In this document: piece by piece, positions 1-7,462 of the stretch
How positions within the stretch are numbered: the stretch's first letter is position 1
How the letters are laid out: every line of letters starts with the position of its first letter
Assembly: GCA_045642025.1 (NCBI GenBank)
Contig: JAZUIB010000040.1
Location: forward strand, 1-51,508
Length of the DNA stretch: 51,508 bases
DNA from: Equadaptatus sp045642025
GTDB taxonomy: Bacteria > Synergistota > Synergistia > Synergistales > Synergistaceae
Direction of reading: 5' to 3'
Position numbers and translations under genes: made by a program
Notes under the pieces: model-generated
What the model saw: only the letters and a program-made list of their open reading frames with translations
What the model was told of the DNA's origin: nothing
The model's database searches: none

Positions 1-10
1 CCTTCAAAAT

Positions 11-39
11 TTGGCACTCTGTCCGCAGATTTATATATG
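11..39 (+). promoter_or_regulatory. Promoter of the structured RNA
   Basis: TTGGCA at 11-16 and TATATG at 34-39 are 17 bases apart (a TATATA at 32-37 with 15-base spacing overlaps). Transcription would start near 45, exactly at the base of the predicted RNA closing stem, and no ribosome binding site or convincing reading frame follows. The fit of promoter to RNA 5' end is the main support. Confidence 0.5.
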
Positions 40-44
40 GAGAC

Positions 45-262
45 CTCTGTTTCTGAACTTCGCGCAATTTCAAAACGGTGGACCACAGCCAACCTACGGG
101 GGATCAACTACCAGTAACCGGAAAACTTTATGCGCCTTGCGATGATGCACGTCTCGTTGAAGCCGGACCTTATGCGGAGAAGGGCTGCCCAAGTCTGTAT
201 CATCTTCGTATATTGGGTAGGTTCGTCAGAGACACAAACATTTTTTCAAACCGCGGTTTGAG
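45..262 (+). ncRNA. Structured noncoding RNA, 6S RNA (ssrS) candidate
   Basis: About 200 nt lie between a promoter and a hairpin terminator. The ends pair: GTTTCTG (49-55) with CAGAGAC (229-235), AACCTAC (91-97) with GTAGGTT (217-223), and GATGATGC (141-148) with GTATCATC (197-204, one G-U pair). This gives a long rod with interrupted helices and a distal hairpin, which is the architecture and size of 6S RNA, the RNA that binds the sigma70 holoenzyme. An open frame across it (78-311) has no start signal and looks spurious. SRP RNA, tmRNA and RNase P RNA were considered, but their signature sequences are absent. The 6S identity is inferred from size, fold and promoter only; a structured RNA is more secure than the name. 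Confidence 0.45.
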
Positions 263-269
263 CTTTTTA
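247..269 (+). terminator. Intrinsic terminator of the structured RNA
   Basis: A perfect 14-base palindrome (CAAACCGCGGTTTG, 247-260) is followed by GAGCTTTTT. The stem is short with no free loop in perfect pairing, so the hairpin would open to about 5 bp. It sits just after the closing stem of the RNA. Confidence 0.5.
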
Positions 270-295
270 GCACTTAGCACCTTGCACCTAGCACT
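269..295 (-). repeat. Intergenic GTGCTAAGT-type short tandem repeat
   Basis: On the minus strand this reads as three approximate copies of a 9-base unit, GTGCTAGGT, GCAAGGTGC and TAAGTGCT in overlapping register. The same word string recurs in opposite orientation at 2322-2346, with looser copies at 614-656 and 2123-2155. The rest of 296-467 is A-rich and shows no gene. Confidence 0.55.
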
Positions 296-467
296 TCCGG
301 GAAAGAGGTGAGAAGAAAACGAAAAGCAAAGCAGCAAAGCACAATCTGCCGACAGTGGCGAGCTTGAAGCAGAGAGTGAAAAAGAAAAAAACAACATATC
401 GACGCCTTAAATTTTGAAAAATGCCGGCGGGGTGTTCCCCAACCAGCTATTTTTGCGTGCAGTTAAT

Positions 468-488
468 AGCGCTCGTTTCACTCGCGAA
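468..488 (+). repeat. Dispersed 21-base intergenic repeat, copy 1
   Basis: A 21-base word beginning AGCGCTCGTTTCACT recurs on the opposite strand at 50343-50363 with a single C/T difference. Both copies lie in gene-free DNA next to other short repeats, 50 kb apart. This suggests a genome-wide intergenic repeat family rather than chance. Confidence 0.6.
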
Positions 489-521
489 AGTCGCTGGCTC
501 CTGCGCTGACGCTTCGCGTCC

Positions 522-590
522 CGCAGGAAGACAGGGATAAAAAACGCAGGAAGGCAGGGATAAAAACGGCAGTGAGACGGGGATAAATTT
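522..590 (+). repeat. Three-unit tandem repeat of about 23 bases
   Basis: Units at 522-544, 545-566 and 567-590 share the pattern CGCAGGAAGRCAGGGATAAA; the third unit has diverged. Related GGGAGGCGGGAGTAAAAAA sequence occurs near 2170. The unit number and lack of conserved spacers do not fit a CRISPR array. No gene is visible in 296-649. Confidence 0.6.
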
Positions 591-649
591 AGCAGCAAGA
601 CGCTAGTAAAGAATATATGCTATGTGCTAAATGCCGTCTGTCTAATGTG

Positions 650-2092
650 CTAATATGCTTTTGCAAAGATGCAGAGTTTTGCGCCTTCTCTACCCGTATA
701 GAAGCATTTTCCTGTTTCGCCGGCACGGTCAAGCGGATAGCAGCGCGGTGTCGCGCCTGTTGCTTCTTTGATTGCTTTTTCGTCTTCAGGTGTACCGTCA
801 AAATATGCCTCAACGAATCCGCCTTTTTTGTCTATTATTTCTTTAAATTCTTCAAAGTCCGCGGCTTTGTATGTATGCTCTTTTCTAAACTGCTCTGCTT
901 TTTTGAGCATGTCGTTTTGTATTGTTTCAAGCAGCTGCGGTATTTTTTCCGTTGCTTCCTGCCACGCTATGTTAAGTTTTTCGCCTGTATCGCGTCTGAC
1001 AACACGGAGGGTTTGCGATTCAATTTCTCTTTCGCCAAGTTCCAGCCTGAGTGGAACGCCTTTCTGCAGATGGTAGAAGAATCTGTCACCCGGGCGCATG
1101 TGGAAGTTTTCGTCTATTTTTATGTATAGTCCGCCGAGTGTTTTGTTGAGCGCGTCTTTTAGTTCACGCGCTTTTGGCATTACTGTATTTTTAATTTTTT
1201 CTTCGTCTGTGCATATAGGCATAATAACAGCTTTAACGCCTGCAACGCGCGGCGGTAGCACAAGTCCGTCGTTGTCAGAGTGTGTCATTATAAGCGCGCC
1301 GATAAGGCGTGTGGAAACACCCCAGCTCGTTGTGTAGGCATAGGTCATTTCACCGTTTTTGTCTTGAAACTGTATGTCAAATGCTTTTGCGAAATTCTGT
1401 CCGAGGTAGTGGCTTGTTCCTGCCTGTACAGCTTTTGTGTCGCTCATCATTGCTTCGCAGGTGTAGGTGTTGTCAGCACCAGGGAAGCGTTCGCCGGATG
1501 TTTTGACTCCGGCAATAACAGGAAGCGCTAGTTCTTCGCGCATTATGCGTTCATACACTCCGAGCATACGTTCGGTTTCTTCGACAGCTTCTTCTTTGGT
1601 GGCGTGCGCTGTATGCCCTTCCTGCCAGAGAAATTCTGATGTGCGGAGGAAAAGGCGAGGGCGTTTTTCCCATCGGACTACGTTGCACCATTGGTTTATC
1701 AGAAGCGGCAGGTCACGCCAGGATTGTATCCATTTGCTGTACATGTATCCGATAACTGTTTCGGAGGTCGGACGCACTATAAGCGGCTCTTCAAGTTCTT
1801 CTCCGCCGGCGTGAGTTACAACTGCACATTCAGGCGCAAAGCCTTCGACGTGTTCCGCTTCTTTTGTCAGGAAGGACTGTGGTATAAACATCGGGAACTG
1901 CGCGTTGACGTGCCCCGTTTCTTTGAATGCTTTGTCAAAATGCTGCTGTATGTTTTCCCAGATTGAATAGCCTGTCGGGCGTACAACCATGCAGCCGCGT
2001 ACAGGCGCGTAATCCGCAAGTTCCGCAATTTTTATTACATCAAGATACCACTGAGAAAAATCTCTTTCTTTGGGTGTTATGTTCTTTGCCAT
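650..2092 (-). CDS. proS: Prolyl-tRNA synthetase
   Basis: Charges tRNA-Pro with proline in the cytoplasm. The 480-residue length, the class II motif 2 region FLRTSEFLWQEGHTAHA and the absence of the long editing insertion place it in the short, archaeal/Thermus-type ProRS group rather than the 570-residue E. coli type. The protein ends in AKAY; a C-terminal tyrosine that folds into the active site is a known trait of that group. The start at ATG 2092 is preceded by GGAGG with 8-base spacing; an upstream TTG at 2107 overlaps this site and was rejected. Both flanks are repeat-rich noncoding DNA, so it is probably transcribed alone. Confidence 0.95.
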   Translation of the reverse strand: MAKNITPKERDFSQWYLDVIKIAELADYAPVRGCMVVRPTGYSIWENIQQHFDKAFKETGHVNAQFPMFIPQSFLTKEAEHVEGFAPECAVVTHAGGEELEEPLIVRPTSETVIGYMYSKWIQSWRDLPLLINQWCNVVRWEKRPRLFLRTSEFLWQEGHTAHATKEEAVEETERMLGVYERIMREELALPVIAGVKTSGERFPGADNTYTCEAMMSDTKAVQAGTSHYLGQNFAKAFDIQFQDKNGEMTYAYTTSWGVSTRLIGALIMTHSDNDGLVLPPRVAGVKAVIMPICTDEEKIKNTVMPKARELKDALNKTLGGLYIKIDENFHMRPGDRFFYHLQKGVPLRLELGEREIESQTLRVVRRDTGEKLNIAWQEATEKIPQLLETIQNDMLKKAEQFRKEHTYKAADFEEFKEIIDKKGGFVEAYFDGTPEDEKAIKEATGATPRCYPLDRAGETGKCFYTGREGAKLCIFAKAY

Positions 2093-2122
2093 TAGATATT
2101 CCTCCAATCAAGTACGGGTCTT

Positions 2123-2376
2123 ATTTTAGCACATATTTCAGCTGTTAGCACTTAGGGAGTAGAAAAGACGGGAGGCGGGAGTAAAAAAGTCGTTGGTCGT
2201 TGGTCGTCGGTACTCTCGCTAAACGCTCGCTATTCCCTACGGTCATCTGTTGGTCGTTGGCTGCTTTTGCTTTTACAAGGTGCAGATGACCGTAGGAAAT
2301 ACCGAGGTTACTCGAGGATATGTGCAAGGTGCGAAGTGCTAAGTGCGGTCTTTTTGTTAGTCATTAGTCGATAATC
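2123..2376. repeat. Repeat-rich intergenic block with long inverted repeat
   Basis: This gene-free stretch holds several short-word repeats: TTAGCACTTAG-like words (2123-2155), GTCGTTGGTCGTTGGTCGTC (2189-2208), TGTTGGTCGTTGG (2249-2261), GTGCAAGGTGCGAAGTGC (2322-2339) and GTTAGTCATTAGTCG (2356-2370). A near-perfect inverted repeat joins 2231-2249 to 2283-2301 (18 of 19 positions pair) around a 33-base loop. The loop itself contains one of the GTTGGTCG words. Similar words reappear at 50380-50475. No open frame here is convincing. Confidence 0.65.
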
Positions 2377-2418
2377 TGTACCGGCTGCGGACTAACTCTT
2401 TAACGTGTTATCATGCGA

Positions 2419-2447
2419 TTGACTTTTACAATAAAAATTTATATGAT
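2419..2447 (+). promoter_or_regulatory. Promoter of the TrpR-family regulator
   Basis: TTGACT (2419-2424) and TATGAT (2442-2447) are separated by 17 bases in A/T-rich DNA, 32 bases before the start codon of the downstream gene. Confidence 0.6.
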
Positions 2448-2478
2448 ATATGTAGGTTGAAATCGGAGGTGTCTATTG

Positions 2479-2775
2479 ATGGCGTCCAATTGGAAAAATG
2501 AATATACAGATCAGCTCTGCGACTGCATAGCCGCGATATCAACGAGAGATGAAGCGTACAGATTTCTTGAAGACGTGGCAACTTATGCTGAAATCGAAGC
2601 TTTTGCACAAAGGCTTCAAGTAGCGAGTCTTTTACTCAAAAAAATGTCATATCCGAAAATCGTTCAGCAGACAGGCGCAAGTACTGCAACCATCAGCCGC
2701 GTAAAAAAATTTGTCGAGTACGGTACTGACGGTTACAAGGACGTTCTGAAAAAACTCGCGGATAAGAAAAAATAA
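2479..2775 (+). CDS. YerC/YecD family TrpR-like DNA-binding protein
   Basis: A 98-residue all-helical protein of the TrpR/YerC/YecD superfamily. The helix-turn-helix is visible near residues 60-85 (MSYPKIVQQTGASTATISRV), ending in a short Lys-rich tail. Family members are small dimeric DNA-binding proteins; unlike true TrpR, the YerC group has no established tryptophan-sensing role, and the target here is unknown. ATG 2479 follows GGAGG by 10 bases; a TTG directly before it is also open. It is monocistronic, with its own promoter and terminator, and convergent with the operon ending at 2797. Confidence 0.85.
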   Translation: MASNWKNEYTDQLCDCIAAISTRDEAYRFLEDVATYAEIEAFAQRLQVASLLLKKMSYPKIVQQTGASTATISRVKKFVEYGTDGYKDVLKKLADKKK

Positions 2776-2798
2776 AAACGGCAAATGCCGTTTTTTTT
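2775..2798. terminator. Bidirectional intrinsic terminator
   Basis: AAAACGGC (2775-2782) and GCCGTTTT (2787-2794) form an 8-bp stem with a 4-base loop, followed by a T run on the plus strand; the A run on the other side serves the minus strand. It separates the convergent TrpR-like gene and the long mmd/fum operon. Confidence 0.85.
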
Positions 2799-3225
2799 AT
2801 TTTATGTTTTTCAGCAGTATTGCCCATGCTGCAAGGTCGTCAATGTCCCGAGGAGGCACGCGAAGCGAGGTTGGCACAAGTTTCCATATGCCTTTTGGCG
2901 GATGAAGTTTCCAGTATAGTTTTCTTCCTTCAAGCGTTGTGCCGTATTCGTCTGCAATTTTTGTTTTTATTCTGCCGTTCAGTTGTTTCAGCAGTTTTTT
3001 GCAGGTTGTGCCGTTGCCTGTCAGCAGTTCGTCAAATTCAAGTTTTTTCGGAAGTTTTCCTTCACGCAGATATGCCGAAAACCATTCTGCATTGCCCTGT
3101 TCAAGAGCCGCAATAAATTCAGTGTTTTTTTCAGACGGTATTATAGCGGAAAATATCAGTGTTCCGTCATTTTCCGTGCTCACAAAGCCTGTTTTGAATT
3201 TGCCGGGGTCAACAGCGCATTTCAT
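2797..3225 (-). CDS. RNase H-fold (RuvC/YqgF-like) predicted nuclease
   Basis: A 142-residue protein. The N-terminus MKCAVDPGKFKTGF is the first beta-strand of the RNase H/RuvC fold, with Asp6 as first catalytic acid. A C-terminal PPRDIDDLAAWA gives the closing acidic cluster, so the metal site looks intact. YqgF-type proteins process pre-16S rRNA and RuvC resolves Holliday junctions; neither role is demonstrated for this short lineage. Its start overlaps the stop of the upstream acyltransferase gene by four bases (ATGA type), so it is translationally coupled and last in the mmd-fum operon. The pairing with lipid A and fermentation genes is unexplained. Confidence 0.6.
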   Translation of the reverse strand: MKCAVDPGKFKTGFVSTENDGTLIFSAIIPSEKNTEFIAALEQGNAEWFSAYLREGKLPKKLEFDELLTGNGTTCKKLLKQLNGRIKTKIADEYGTTLEGRKLYWKLHPPKGIWKLVPTSLRVPPRDIDDLAAWAILLKNIK

Positions 3226-4112
3226 TGTTTAATTTGTCCACGTTCAACTGATTCCCAGCGCGGATACAGCCACATCCACTGTTCCGGATATTTTCTGATC
3301 CATTCTGATATTACGTCGTTGCATTTTTTCATTGTTTTTTCCGCGTCTTCGCCAAATCGTCTGCCTCCGGCTTTTTCAAATGCCGGAAGTATGTAAAAAT
3401 CGTATATGCCGTCTTCCGCTCTTATGCAAAAACCGGCAACAACTTTGCAGTCAAATTTGTCCGCAAGTTTTGCCACACCTGTCGGCGTACTCGCCGGAAT
3501 TCCCAAAAAGGGCGCAATAATGCCTTTTTCGCGCGCATCTTGGTCTATGGGAACAGCAATCAGTTCGCCTTTGCGAAGAAGCGAAATCATTTTTTTGAGG
3601 TCTCCGTTTTTGTAGAGTACTTTTACTTTGCTTGCAACGCGAATTTCCTCAATCAGTCCTGTAATTCTGTCATCACGCTGTTCAGCAACAAGTCCGTTTA
3701 TCGGATAGCCGCGTTTTGCGAAAAGCGCCGCAGCGTATTCCCAGTTGCCGATGTGTCCGGTGATAAAGATTACTCCTTTACCGTATTCAAAGGCTTTGTC
3801 AAGGTTTTCCGCACCGTGAACGCGCACAAGGCTTTCCAGTTTGTCAAACATTTTCGGCAGCCGCATAAATTCAACGGCAGCAATACCGAAATGTTTGTAG
3901 GAAGCGCGCACAATTCCGCGTGCCTCTTTTTCGTCAATGTCAAGTGCTTTCCGGCAGCGTGTTTCGGCAGCTTTGACACGTTTTTTGGAGAAAAGCGAGA
4001 CAAGCACACCGATTTTTCCGCCAAGTGAGCATGCCACGGTGTGCGGAAGCAGAAGCATCAGTTTTTTTAAAAACATGAGTGAGCCGTATATAAAGGGCTG
4101 TTTACGCGCCAT
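3222..4112 (-). CDS. LpxL/HtrB-family lipid A acyltransferase
   Basis: A 296-residue protein with one N-terminal membrane segment (about residues 12-35) and the catalytic HIGNWE motif (HX4E) that defines the lysophospholipid/lipid A acyltransferase family. The later RKGELIAVPIDQDA and FLGIPASTPTG blocks are typical of LpxL/LpxM. It is expected to add a secondary acyl chain to Kdo2-lipid A at the inner membrane, which implies a diderm cell with LPS. The start at 4112 has GAGGA seven bases upstream. It begins three bases after the fumarase beta stop and overlaps the next gene, so it is part of the same transcript. Acyl-chain specificity cannot be read from the sequence. Confidence 0.85.
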   Translation of the reverse strand: MARKQPFIYGSLMFLKKLMLLLPHTVACSLGGKIGVLVSLFSKKRVKAAETRCRKALDIDEKEARGIVRASYKHFGIAAVEFMRLPKMFDKLESLVRVHGAENLDKAFEYGKGVIFITGHIGNWEYAAALFAKRGYPINGLVAEQRDDRITGLIEEIRVASKVKVLYKNGDLKKMISLLRKGELIAVPIDQDAREKGIIAPFLGIPASTPTGVAKLADKFDCKVVAGFCIRAEDGIYDFYILPAFEKAGGRRFGEDAEKTMKKCNDVISEWIRKYPEQWMWLYPRWESVERGQIKQ

Positions 4113-4115
4113 TGT

Positions 4116-4682
4116 CTATTCCTCTGCGTTCATTATTCTTCTCGCTTCTGCCTGTCCGATTTCATACAGGCAGCTGCCATAGCTGTCTATTATCACTACA
4201 AGCGGCATTTTTTTCACTTTAAGTCTTAGCAGTGCTTCAGGTCCTAGTTCTGCCCATGCTGTTAATTGTGCTTCGACTACGGAATTTTGAAGAAGTACGG
4301 CAGCACCGCCGGAAGCTCCGAGATATACCGCTTTGTTTTTGATGATTGATTCAATGACTTCTTTAGAGCGTTTGCCTTTGCCTATCATAACACGAAGTCC
4401 GAGGTCAAGCAGATACGGTGTGTAAGGATCCATTCTGCCTGCTGTTGTGGGACCTATTACCCCTATGATTTCTCCCTGTTTTGTCGGAGAGGGGCCTGCG
4501 TAGTATATAGCCGCGTTTTTGATTTTAAGCGGCGGCTGTTCACCGTTTTTTATTATATTGACAATTCGTTCGTGTGCCGCATCACGCGCAACGTAGATTT
4601 CACCTGAAAGTGCTATTTTGTCTCCGGCTTTGAGTTTTGTAACTGTTTCGTCTGTAAGCGGAAGTGTTATTTCTTTAATCAT
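4116..4682 (-). CDS. Fumarate hydratase class I, beta subunit
   Basis: The 188-residue C-terminal half of class I (iron-sulfur) fumarase as a separate subunit. It starts with KEITLPLTDETVTKLKAGDKIALSG-type sequence in family order and contains YYAGPSPTKQGE, GPTTAGRMDPYTP and YLGASGGAA, which are hallmarks of the FumA/TtdB C-terminal domain. With the alpha subunit it interconverts fumarate and malate. It overlaps the alpha gene by eight bases, so the two are co-translated. L(+)-tartrate dehydratase beta is the close alternative; the neighbouring decarboxylase points to a fumarate/succinate/propionate route instead. Confidence 0.9.
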   Translation of the reverse strand: MIKEITLPLTDETVTKLKAGDKIALSGEIYVARDAAHERIVNIIKNGEQPPLKIKNAAIYYAGPSPTKQGEIIGVIGPTTAGRMDPYTPYLLDLGLRVMIGKGKRSKEVIESIIKNKAVYLGASGGAAVLLQNSVVEAQLTAWAELGPEALLRLKVKKMPLVVIIDSYGSCLYEIGQAEARRIMNAEE

Positions 4683-5562
4683 GGCAGACAGTCTCCGCTA
4701 CTTTGCCCGTTATAGTGCCTTCTGCGTGACGCAGCGCATGGCAGCAGACGTTTACCGCAACAGGCAGTCCCGCAATATGCGTTGGCAGCGCGATGATGCG
4801 CGCGTCAAGAACGGTTTGCGTGCCTCCGTAGCCTGCGGCGCCTATTCCAAGTTTGTTGCAGCGTTTTATTATTTCTTTTTCAAGTTCCGCATAGCGTTCG
4901 TCAGTGTTGCGTTCGCCCTCCGGCAATAGCAGGGCTTTTTTTGCCGCAAGCGCGACAGTTTCAAAATTTCCACCAATTCCAATGCCTAAAACTATCGGCG
5001 GACAGGGGTTTGCGTTTGCTTTTTCTACTGTTTCGACTACCGCGTTGAGAACTCCGTTGATTCCGTCCGCCGGCTTAAGCATAAAGAGTCTGCTCATGTT
5101 TTCGCTGCCCATTCCTTTTGGGCTTACGGTAATTTTGACTGAATTTCCGGGTATTATGTTGTAATGTATCACAGCCGGAGTATTGTCACCACTGTTTTCG
5201 CGATTGAATAGAGGGTCTTTGTCAACAGATTTGCGAAACGCGCCGTCGCGGTATGCTTCGCGCACGGCTTCGTTCAGCGTGTCTGTTATATCTCCGCCAA
5301 TGACGTGGACGTCCTGTCCGATTTCGGCAATAATCACGGCAAGTCCGCAGTCTTGACACATGGGCAGCTGTTTTTCGGCGGCAAGTTCTGCATTTTTAAT
5401 CAGGTCGCCCAGAATTTCTTTTGCTAGCGGCATTTTTTCGCTGTTGTATGCGTTTTTCATAAGTTTTTTCATGCCAGGCGAAAGTTCAGTGTTTGCTTTC
5501 AAGAGCAGAGACACCGTGAGTTTTTTTATTTCTTCGCAGCTGATTTCGTAGATTTTATCCAT
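4675..5562 (-). CDS. Fumarate hydratase class I, alpha subunit
   Basis: About 295 residues; the N-terminal half of oxygen-sensitive [4Fe-4S] fumarase. Candidate cluster cysteines are in MCQDCG (Cys69/72), NPCPP (Cys187) and VCCHALRHA near the C-terminus, matching the three cluster ligands of the family. LGIGIGGNFE is the conserved glycine-rich loop. ATG 5562 has GGGG six bases upstream; an ATG at 5574 lies immediately after the mmdB stop but has no such site. It works with the following beta subunit and is placed in an operon with the Na+-pump decarboxylase, suggesting a shared fermentative C4-dicarboxylate pathway. Confidence 0.9.
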   Translation of the reverse strand: MDKIYEISCEEIKKLTVSLLLKANTELSPGMKKLMKNAYNSEKMPLAKEILGDLIKNAELAAEKQLPMCQDCGLAVIIAEIGQDVHVIGGDITDTLNEAVREAYRDGAFRKSVDKDPLFNRENSGDNTPAVIHYNIIPGNSVKITVSPKGMGSENMSRLFMLKPADGINGVLNAVVETVEKANANPCPPIVLGIGIGGNFETVALAAKKALLLPEGERNTDERYAELEKEIIKRCNKLGIGAAGYGGTQTVLDARIIALPTHIAGLPVAVNVCCHALRHAEGTITGKVAETVCHD

Positions 5563-5574
5563 CTTTTTCCCCAT

Positions 5575-6699
5575 TTAATGCATGAGAAGCGTGATTAGCG
5601 CGCTTCCGGCTATGGTTGTCCCTATAACTCCCGCAACGTTCGGTCCCATTGCGTGCATTAGCACGTATGAGCCTGGATATTCTTCCTGCACTACTTTCTG
5701 GCATACTCTTGCGGCCATGGGAACTGCTGAAACTCCTGCCGCACCTATTACAGGATTGATTTTGCGTCCTGAGAGAATTTTCAGCAGTTGTCCGAAAAGC
5801 ACTCCTCCTGCCGTGCTGAAAGCAAACGCAATAAGTCCGAGTGCAATGATTTTCAGCGTATCTATGCGCAGAAACGCTTCGGCACGCATTGTGGCACCGA
5901 CAGAGAGCCCTAGAAAAATTGTGGTAACGTTTAGGATTTCATTTTGTGTCGATTGGCTTAAACGTTCTGTTGCACCGCTTTCACGAAGGAGATTACCGAA
6001 CATCAGAACACCGATGAGAGGTACTGCCGCAGGCAGGATAAGCCCGCAGATAACTGTTGAAAGTATTGGGAAAAGAATTTTTTCAGTTTTTGATACCGGT
6101 CTCAGTTGTTCCATTTTTATGCCGCGGTCTTCTTTTGTTGTGAGAAGTTTGATTATAGGCGGCTGAATGAGCGGGACAAGGGACATGTAACTGTACGCGG
6201 CTACTGCAACTGCCGGAAGAATTTCGCGGCATAGGCGCTGGCAGATGTAAAATGCAATAGGCCCGTCAGCCCCGCCGATTATTCCTATACTTGCTGCTGC
6301 CGGCAGGGAAAAACCCATTTTTACCGCACAGACTAAGGCAACAAAAACGCCCAACTGCGCAGCAGCGCCAAGCAAAAATGTAACAGGGTTGGCAAGCAGA
6401 GGTCCAAAGTCTGTCAATGCTCCAATTCCCATGAATATTAATATCGGATATATTTCGTGGTCAAGTCCTATTTTGATGAAGTATAAAAAACCGCCCTCGT
6501 AAATGATGCCTGACAGCGGCAGATTGACAAGAATGCAGCCGAAGGAAATTGGGATGAGCAGAAGCGGTTCGAAATCTTTTACGATAGCGAGATATAGCAG
6601 TATAAATGCAACCGCAAGCATTATAAGACTACCGTGACTCAGCGCGGCAAGTCCGGATTGTGCAATTATTCCTTTTAACGCTGTAATGTAAAATGACAT
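5575..6699 (-). CDS. mmdB: Na+-translocating decarboxylase beta subunit (MmdB/OadB)
   Basis: A 374-residue polytopic membrane protein with 9-11 hydrophobic segments. It carries the family signature GGADGPIAFYICQRL in the middle and SVGATMRAEAFL plus the C-terminal HAMGPNVAGVIG block. The beta subunit decarboxylates carboxybiotin and couples this to Na+ export across the inner membrane. The start is three bases after the biotin-carrier stop, with no clear ribosome binding site of its own, so translation is probably coupled. Gene order mmdA-D-C-B matches methylmalonyl-CoA decarboxylase operons; glutaconyl-CoA or oxaloacetate decarboxylase share this subunit. Confidence 0.93.
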   Translation of the reverse strand: MSFYITALKGIIAQSGLAALSHGSLIMLAVAFILLYLAIVKDFEPLLLIPISFGCILVNLPLSGIIYEGGFLYFIKIGLDHEIYPILIFMGIGALTDFGPLLANPVTFLLGAAAQLGVFVALVCAVKMGFSLPAAASIGIIGGADGPIAFYICQRLCREILPAVAVAAYSYMSLVPLIQPPIIKLLTTKEDRGIKMEQLRPVSKTEKILFPILSTVICGLILPAAVPLIGVLMFGNLLRESGATERLSQSTQNEILNVTTIFLGLSVGATMRAEAFLRIDTLKIIALGLIAFAFSTAGGVLFGQLLKILSGRKINPVIGAAGVSAVPMAARVCQKVVQEEYPGSYVLMHAMGPNVAGVIGTTIAGSALITLLMH

Positions 6700-6702
6700 G
6701 TT

Positions 6703-7080
6703 TTATTCGATTACAAGAAGGTCATCGCCAGTGCTGACGTTATATCCGACTTTGCAGACAATTTTGCTGACTGTTCCGTCGGCGGATGCAAATATTTCGT
6801 TTTCCATTTTCATCGCTTCAAGTATTGCCACAAGCTGCCCCGCTTTTACGCTGTCACCTTCACTGACAAGTATTTTCTGAACTTTGCCAGGCATAGGAGC
6901 TTTAACAGCGCCTTTCAAAACTGCCGTCTCCGCCGTTTGAACTGCAGCAGCTGGTTGTTCTTGTTTTACCTGCGTATATCCAACTTTGTTGACCGCCTGT
7001 CCGGCAGGAGTATTTTCGCCGTCTTCAACTGTTACGTCGTAGCTTCTGCCGTTTACTGTAATTTTGTATTTTTTTATCAT
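6703..7080 (-). CDS. mmdC: Biotin carboxyl carrier subunit (MmdC-like)
   Basis: A 125-residue protein with a lipoyl/biotinyl domain at the C-terminus. The biotin-accepting Lys91 sits in the canonical EAMKMEN motif, and APMPGKV opens the domain. The N-terminal 30 residues and an Ala/Pro/Gln-rich linker (about 35-58) precede it. The linker is modest compared with the long Pro/Ala hinges of Veillonella MmdC. It shuttles the carboxyl group from the carboxyltransferase (MmdA) to the membrane pump (MmdB). It is 16 bases after mmdD and 3 bases before mmdB. Confidence 0.93.
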   Translation of the reverse strand: MIKKYKITVNGRSYDVTVEDGENTPAGQAVNKVGYTQVKQEQPAAAVQTAETAVLKGAVKAPMPGKVQKILVSEGDSVKAGQLVAILEAMKMENEIFASADGTVSKIVCKVGYNVSTGDDLLVIE

Positions 7081-7096
7081 GCCGTTACCTCCGTTC

Positions 7097-7450
7097 TTAT
7101 CTTTTTATTCTGTTTTCGAAATTTTGAATTCTGCCAAGTCGGCTCCACATTGTTTTTTTCGGTGCGCTGACCGGTGACGGTTTAAACGATATAATTTTTG
7201 CGTTTTCAGATATAAGCTGCATTATTGCTGCCGTGATAACAGCCGTAATTTCTTCATCTTGTCGGTCTGTTGCGCATGTTTTTTGTTTTTCCGCTGCTGT
7301 AGGCTTTGCCTGTTGTGTTTTGCCACACACTTTATGAAGCATCATCATACAGAGCATAATAAACGCTGTAAGCAAAAAAACTATGCTGAATACTATGAGG
7401 GATATCAGTACACTATTTTGTATTTCGGGAAACGCTGACATCGGGGACAT
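7097..7450 (-). CDS. mmdD: Decarboxylase delta/gamma subunit (MmdD/OadG family)
   Basis: A 117-residue protein with a single N-terminal transmembrane helix (about residues 14-38, rich in Leu/Ile/Val/Met) and a cytoplasmic basic tail containing EEITAVITAAIMQLIS. This is the layout of OadG/MmdD subunits, which anchor and assemble the decarboxylase complex. AAGGCGG overlaps the mmdA stop and lies about 7 bases before ATG 7450. Sequence is poorly conserved in this family, so position in the operon carries much of the assignment. Confidence 0.8.
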   Translation of the reverse strand: MSPMSAFPEIQNSVLISLIVFSIVFLLTAFIMLCMMMLHKVCGKTQQAKPTAAEKQKTCATDRQDEEITAVITAAIMQLISENAKIISFKPSPVSAPKKTMWSRLGRIQNFENRIKR

Positions 7451-7462
7451 TTCTGCACCGCC

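Noticed and set aside
78..311. 77-codon open frame on the plus strand
   Set aside because: No ribosome binding site; it lies across a strongly paired RNA with its own promoter and terminator and runs into a repeat. Treated as spurious.
522..590. Possible CRISPR-like array
   Set aside because: Only three degenerate head-to-tail units, no unique spacers of constant length, no cas genes in the window.
5582..6166. 194-codon open frame opposite mmdB
   Set aside because: Complementary to a strongly conserved membrane protein gene; frame of the type expected as a shadow.
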